Below the pieces are notes generated by a model that was not told the origin of the DNA, made no database searches, and was given only the letters and a program-made list of their open reading frames with translations. From Pontederia crassipes (lineage: Eukaryota > Streptophyta > Magnoliopsida > Commelinales > Pontederiaceae), in NCBI GenBank assembly GCA_030549335.1, contig CM060193.1, forward strand, positions 65,697,646-65,761,645: a DNA stretch of 64,000 bases, in the 5' to 3' direction. This document shows, piece by piece, positions 59,675 through 64,000 of the stretch (positions are counted from its first letter, which is position 1; every line of letters starts with the position of its first letter). Both the position numbers and the translations under genes were made by a program.

Positions 59675-60400
59675 CATAAAGATATAATAAAAATGATTAG
59701 GAAATAATTTTCTTAATATTTGACCTTAATTAAAGATTTTTTTATTTTCTATATGATATTTATAATAGATATTCTAAATAAAGGTGTCCAAATTTTATTT
59801 TGATCTTATATCAGTTTTCAGTATATTTGAATGCAAATGAAAATCGGAGATAGGCTCGCTATATAAAAATAATATGAGAATGTTTATATTATTAAAAATA
59901 TTATCTAGTGTATTCTAAAGGGTATGATGTTACATATATTAACTTATTTGAATACACTATTGCAATGAAAATGTTATAAAACAAAAGACTCGTATAAATT
60001 ATTTAGCCAAAAGTGTCCCTATAAATTGGGAGTGGATATTTTTAAAATTATTATTATTTTCTTTTAATATTTCTATTTTATTTTTTAAAAATGAATTATC
60101 TTTCAGGTTAATATTTCCATTTTCTCATATCTGCCATTCAATTATTCTTAATTCGATTATTTCTCATTTATGTCCATTTTTAATTTTCTTCTCACTCCCT
60201 CCTTTCCTCAAATTTCTCACTTATTTTTCCGGTTTTCCAGTTCATTTCCTTTTTTATAAATTTATTAAAATTTTCATATATTTTTTCATGCACCATTACT
60301 TTCCTTTTTCCCGACCAAATATTTTTTTCTTTTTTATTTTGATTATATTGTTCCAATTGCCAAATTAAAACAATGTTGGAGATGCCGCACTGTTTTTTTA
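58269..60400. other. AT-rich spacer, no gene seen
   Basis: No supported frame. 59440-59640 carries GGTTGAAC/CCAATTGGAT/GACCAATTT-type phrases loosely like the dispersed repeat at 2.4 and 52.1 kb. 60060-60330 is pyrimidine-rich. Confidence 0.45.
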
Positions 60401-60404
60401 GCCA

Positions 60405-61200
60405 GCCCTGGTGTATGAAAAAAAGATATGCCAATAGTCTAATTTGCGCGACGTTAAACTCCACAGACTAATTATCGAGTTCAACTAATTGAATTAGATC
60501 GTCTTATGTCATTAACATAACAATAACAGATGAAATTTTTGATAAATTTTTTCATTCACAAAAATTTTAAATCCGACAGTCAAGGGAAGTGCTCAAATTG
60601 CTACTTTAAAAGATTTCCTCTCTCCCAGGAAAGAGGCACCCTATTGGATAATCCGCCCTGGCGTATGAAAATATGTGTGCGTTGTTTAAAGAATATATTG
60701 TTCACAAATTGAAGATCGTCTAATTATCGAGTCTAATTAATTTTATTAGATCGTCACATTATTAATCGTAACAAATAAAATTTTTAATATTTTTTTTATA
60801 TTCATAAAAATTTAAATTCAAGATCTTATGTAAACGACGGGAAGCTCTCAAATTGCTAATTCTTTTAAAGAAAAAGTGGACTTTGTTAAGATAATATTAA
60901 ACGTTCATTGCACAAAATTTGAGCGAGACTCGAAGGGGGCAATCACTTCAAAAATATTCGTCATGTTGACGATTAAAAGATACTCTATCATGTTATCAAC
61001 GCGGGGGCAAAACTTCAGGTTCGTGGGGCAAGAATAGTACATAGGTGCAAGCCAATGTCTTCAGCAATACCAAGAATACGTCGAGTACTGGCATAATGGT
61101 TGGTGATGATGCGAAAATTGCTACTTTTAAAAGATTTCCTCTCTCACAGGAAAGAGGCACCCCTATTGGATAATCCGCTCTCTTGCCAAAATAGGGCATA
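60405..61200. repeat. Overlapping direct duplications
   Basis: GCCCTGGYGTATGAAAA is followed by an ATTATCGAGTYYAAYTAATT block at about 60410-60500 and again at 60655-60750. A second phrase (GATTTCCTCTCTCMCAGGAA AGAGGCACC) occurs at about 60610-60650 and 61130-61170. It is a mosaic of local duplications with no gene. Confidence 0.6.
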
Positions 61201-62305
61201 ATCTAACCAGTTTCGGTGTCCATGGAGTTCAAAATTGTGCATGGGCGATCGGATGACGCAAGCAGGACAACAACCAAAGCGTGACACAATGTGAAGTCGT
61301 GAGACGGTTACGTACTTCCGTGTCACATAGTTGTTGGATTCCCGAATCCGGAGAAAGATATCCGCGCACGACACCGCGATCCAGTAAAGATGAGCTTCCC
61401 CCCAAAACCCGCATTTCCAATTGGAGAAAGAAGCCGCCATCCGGAACGTGGAGGCGCGGTCAAAGAGTTTCGGCGGGAGAAGCCGTAGGAAGATACCGGG
61501 AACTGTGAATCGCACGACGGATCCGCCGCTGGATCAGCGGCAGAATCCAAAAGAAAATTTAGTAGTACGTAAAAGAGATCTCTCACTCGATCAAGTTAAC
61601 CGACCACGAGGTAACACGTGAAAACTCTCGTATTATATATCGTTGACCTCGCGCAACACATTATCTTAATTTCCTCGATCACGTCGCATTCTTACACTAT
61701 CACTACGGTTTGTTTTTTCTTTGCCTTCTCTTCTCTTCATATGTTTATAAATTATAATCTATTATTTGAATAAAAAAAATGATGACGTAGATGACACATC
61801 TTAGTTAGATAGTGAAAAAACCACATCTTACTTTTTTCCCCTTTAAATTACAAGCTGTAACAGCTAAGTTAAAATTCGGCTCAACGCACCCAGATGTATT
61901 GGCTTAGCCTTTAGGGCCCCACTTGAATGCCCAAAAGATAATCCGTGACAAAGATTTTCAAATTCACGAGAAGAAACATATTACAATAATTCTCAGTCGA
62001 TTTTTTGTATTCCACCTATTTTGAAGAATATTATAATCCTAAAAACAAACGTTCGATTGGATTAAACATACATCATGAGTCGTGCACACATTATCTCCCA
62101 TTAATTCTAATTTATCTCGTGTTTGATTATATTCCATAAATTATCTATTTAATCCAGGAGATAACTCACAACCAAACATCGCCTAGATGGTTAGCTAAGA
62201 AAAACATAGGAAAGCAGAGTTAATAATGTCTTGAATTTTACCTTAACTAGAAATTAGTCTAAATTCCAAGAGACTTCGAAATAAGGCACATTCTCGTATT
62301 ACGGG
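61201..62305. other. GC-richer patch and spacer, no gene accepted
   Basis: 61230-61600 is GC-richer, with a 123-codon minus-strand frame (MRFTVPGIFLRLLPPKLFDR...) and others in different frames. None shows a domain I recognise, so no gene is called. The rest is spacer. Confidence 0.3.
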
Positions 62306-62309
62306 GGTC

Positions 62310-62560
62310 TCACTATATGGGGTATTCCGTATGTAATTTGGAATGGATTTATTTTCTTATCACGAGATATCGTGTCTTATGTTTTAGAGATTAATTCAGA
62401 GTTTCTTATCATTTGTAAATGGAATTCTTATATAAACTCTCTAGGAGGTTTGAATAAAAAGTAATCTGTCTTGTAATAATCTTTTGTGTTTTCCATCAAA
62501 TAAAACTCTTCTTCATCTTAAATTTTTTGAATTGTCTTGCGGTGCATAATTTTTCTCTTA
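62310..62560 (+). repeat. LTR-like repeat related to 17.06-17.35 kb
   Basis: Shares TATTCYGTATGTRATTYGGA, TTTTCTTATCACGAGATA and TATAAACTCTCTAGGRGGTY with the 17-kb copy, in the same order. It is followed by CTTGTAATAATC and AATAAAACTC, so it probably contains the LTR promoter and poly(A) signals. Confidence 0.6.
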
Positions 62561-62719
62561 GAGAAATCCTAACGTGTGGAAAGAAAAATAATAACGTAGT
62601 ATATCAAATTCTCCTCGATTTGATCGAAATTTATATAATTCGTCGGTCAGTTGAACTAATCCAATGGTTTAGTTAGATGAGCTGATGACATCTTTCCACT
62701 AAAATACTATAATTAAATT

Positions 62720-63085
62720 ATAGATAGCAAAAGTCATGGTTAATAAATGAATGCACATTAATTTCTTTGTTGATGGAAGGGTCAAATTGCAGTCGGAAAG
62801 AACGTTAAACACCTCCTCATTAATTACCCAATCCAACTACTTTGGCTTCCGACCGTGGATGTTAGGTTGGAACAAAAGTACGGTATAACAAATTAATGAT
62901 CTGATTCGCTAGCAAAAGTCTTGGTGTTAATAAATGATGAATAGTAAGTTAATTTTGATAGAAAAAGTCAATTGATGTCGGCAAGAATGTTAAACACCTC
63001 CGCATTAATTAAACCAACCATTTTTTGGATTTCGAACAGGGATGGTTAGTTAAATGGGAACAAAAGTACTCTATAATGAAATATG
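62720..63085 (+). repeat. Imperfect tandem duplication, period about 187 bp
   Basis: TAGCAAAAGTCATGGTTAAT ... GTTAAACACCTCCTCATTAA ... GGAACAAAAGTACGGTATAA at 62724-62890 recurs with changes at 62910-63080. No coding meaning. Confidence 0.75.
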
Positions 63086-64000
63086 GTTGATGCAGTTGGA
63101 TAATCAGATGATAATTAATAATACATCTAATGATGTTTGAAAATTGATAGTCTCGTTCTATATTTTGAATTCTCCAAGATTGTATTATTCCAATTTTTTC
63201 ACACCAATTTTAAATTGGTCAAATGCTAATAACTCTGACTAATCATGATGTCGAATGTGTATTTGAAGAAAAAAAGTAATACATATGATCCACTGAATAG
63301 TGCAAGCCAAAGATTTGCCATAATGCGATCTTTAGTGTCACTGTTTTTTAAAATAAGTTTAACATCTAAGTTTGACCATAAACTTTGTATGTAAAATATT
63401 ATTAACATTAGGATATACTAGTTCAAATAGTAACATTAAAAAATATTATAATTCAATTTTCTATAACTTCGAGGTTGAATATATCATAAGTTTCCTACAT
63501 TCTTTAGTTCCCCTTTTCTCTTAAATTAATTAAAGTTAGTGGCTCTAATTAATTTTTATTTTGTGTATCTTTAATTTAATTATAGTTTATCTTTTTCACT
63601 CTTATTCAAGCACTACATTAATTATACATGAACTAATATTCAATATTATTATAGCAATTAAAAGGGAAGATATAACGAAAAGCAATTCGAGAAGGAAATT
63701 TAATTGATGAAGGTCCGGTTCATAGTCTACGGATTCATAGCCCAAATCATAATTGACACTTCAAATATGATACATATGAGTATGTATATGTAATGTTTAT
63801 TCCAGCACAAACTTGGCATGTTACTGTTTTAATGCCGCTTTCGAATCAACAACATCCATGGAAATGGAAAAAAAAAATATGTAGACAAAATGGATGGATA
63901 TGATGATGGATCCCCCTGTCCCCCCGGGCAGAAATAATTGACCTATGCAAATAAAGCTGTTCATACCACAATTTATACATCATCTGAACATAAAACAAAA
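63086..64000. other. AT-rich spacer, no gene seen
   Basis: No supported frame or RNA gene. Confidence 0.5.

Noticed and set aside
61144-61586. Minus-strand frames of 63-123 codons in a GC-richer patch
   Set aside because: Several frames compete, none shows a recognisable domain, and part lies in a local duplication.

Overview
The window is nuclear DNA of a flowering plant, most likely a monocot. AT-rich, intron-bearing, repeat-filled spacers surround one very GC-rich intronless gene, which is typical of monocot coding sequence. There is a SINE/LINE pair with the plant (TTG)n tail, and Ty3/gypsy, CACTA, PIF-like and Mutator-like elements. Fragments of chloroplast DNA are also present. I cannot name the species; a non-grass commelinid is a guess.

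Only two host protein genes are well supported, and both are lipases. At 4.57-7.21 kb (minus strand) lie seven exons of a diacylglycerol-lipase-like class 3 lipase, with consistent splice sites and phases; the catalytic half is not in the window. At 45.68-47.02 kb (plus strand) is a complete single-exon chloroplast phospholipase A1 of the DAD1/DONGLE/EG1 class. From memory, the Arabidopsis counterparts (At1g05790 and At1g05800) are direct neighbours, so this may be an old gene pair pushed about 38 kb apart by repeats.

Layout. 0-4.5 kb: decayed LINE ORF1, GC-rich duplication, Au-like SINE, an orphan exon of a DRG GTPase and a 42-nt retroinsertion. 4.5-8 kb: the DAGL-like gene, a second tiny retroinsertion and a relic frame. 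8-12.4 kb: AT-rich spacer with minisatellites. 12.4-16.7 kb: PIF-like elements, one split by a solo LTR. 17-22 kb: old LTR-type relics. 22.08-27.76 kb: a Ty3/gypsy element with both LTRs, broken. 29.6-32.6 kb: a nearly full-length, inactive RTE-type LINE. 33.4-34.4 kb: a nested TIR element. 36.53-43.64 kb: a 7.1-kb long-TIR, Mutator-like element with a perfect 10-bp target duplication; it carries a five-copy tandem array of chloroplast DNA (rpl16 intron/exon 2) between inverted 23S rRNA pieces. 43.7-44.1 and 50.3-51.3 kb: smaller relatives of that element. 52.21-55.44 kb: a CACTA element containing a 120-bp satellite-like array and a solo LTR. 55.9 kb: an old chloroplast 16S rRNA piece. 57.6-64 kb: a hairpin MITE, an 89-bp triplication next to poly-C, and other duplications.

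The most interesting structure is the transposon-bounded chloroplast array, whose monomers alternate A-B-A-B-A in a higher-order pattern. All statements come from reading the sequence; no searches were run.
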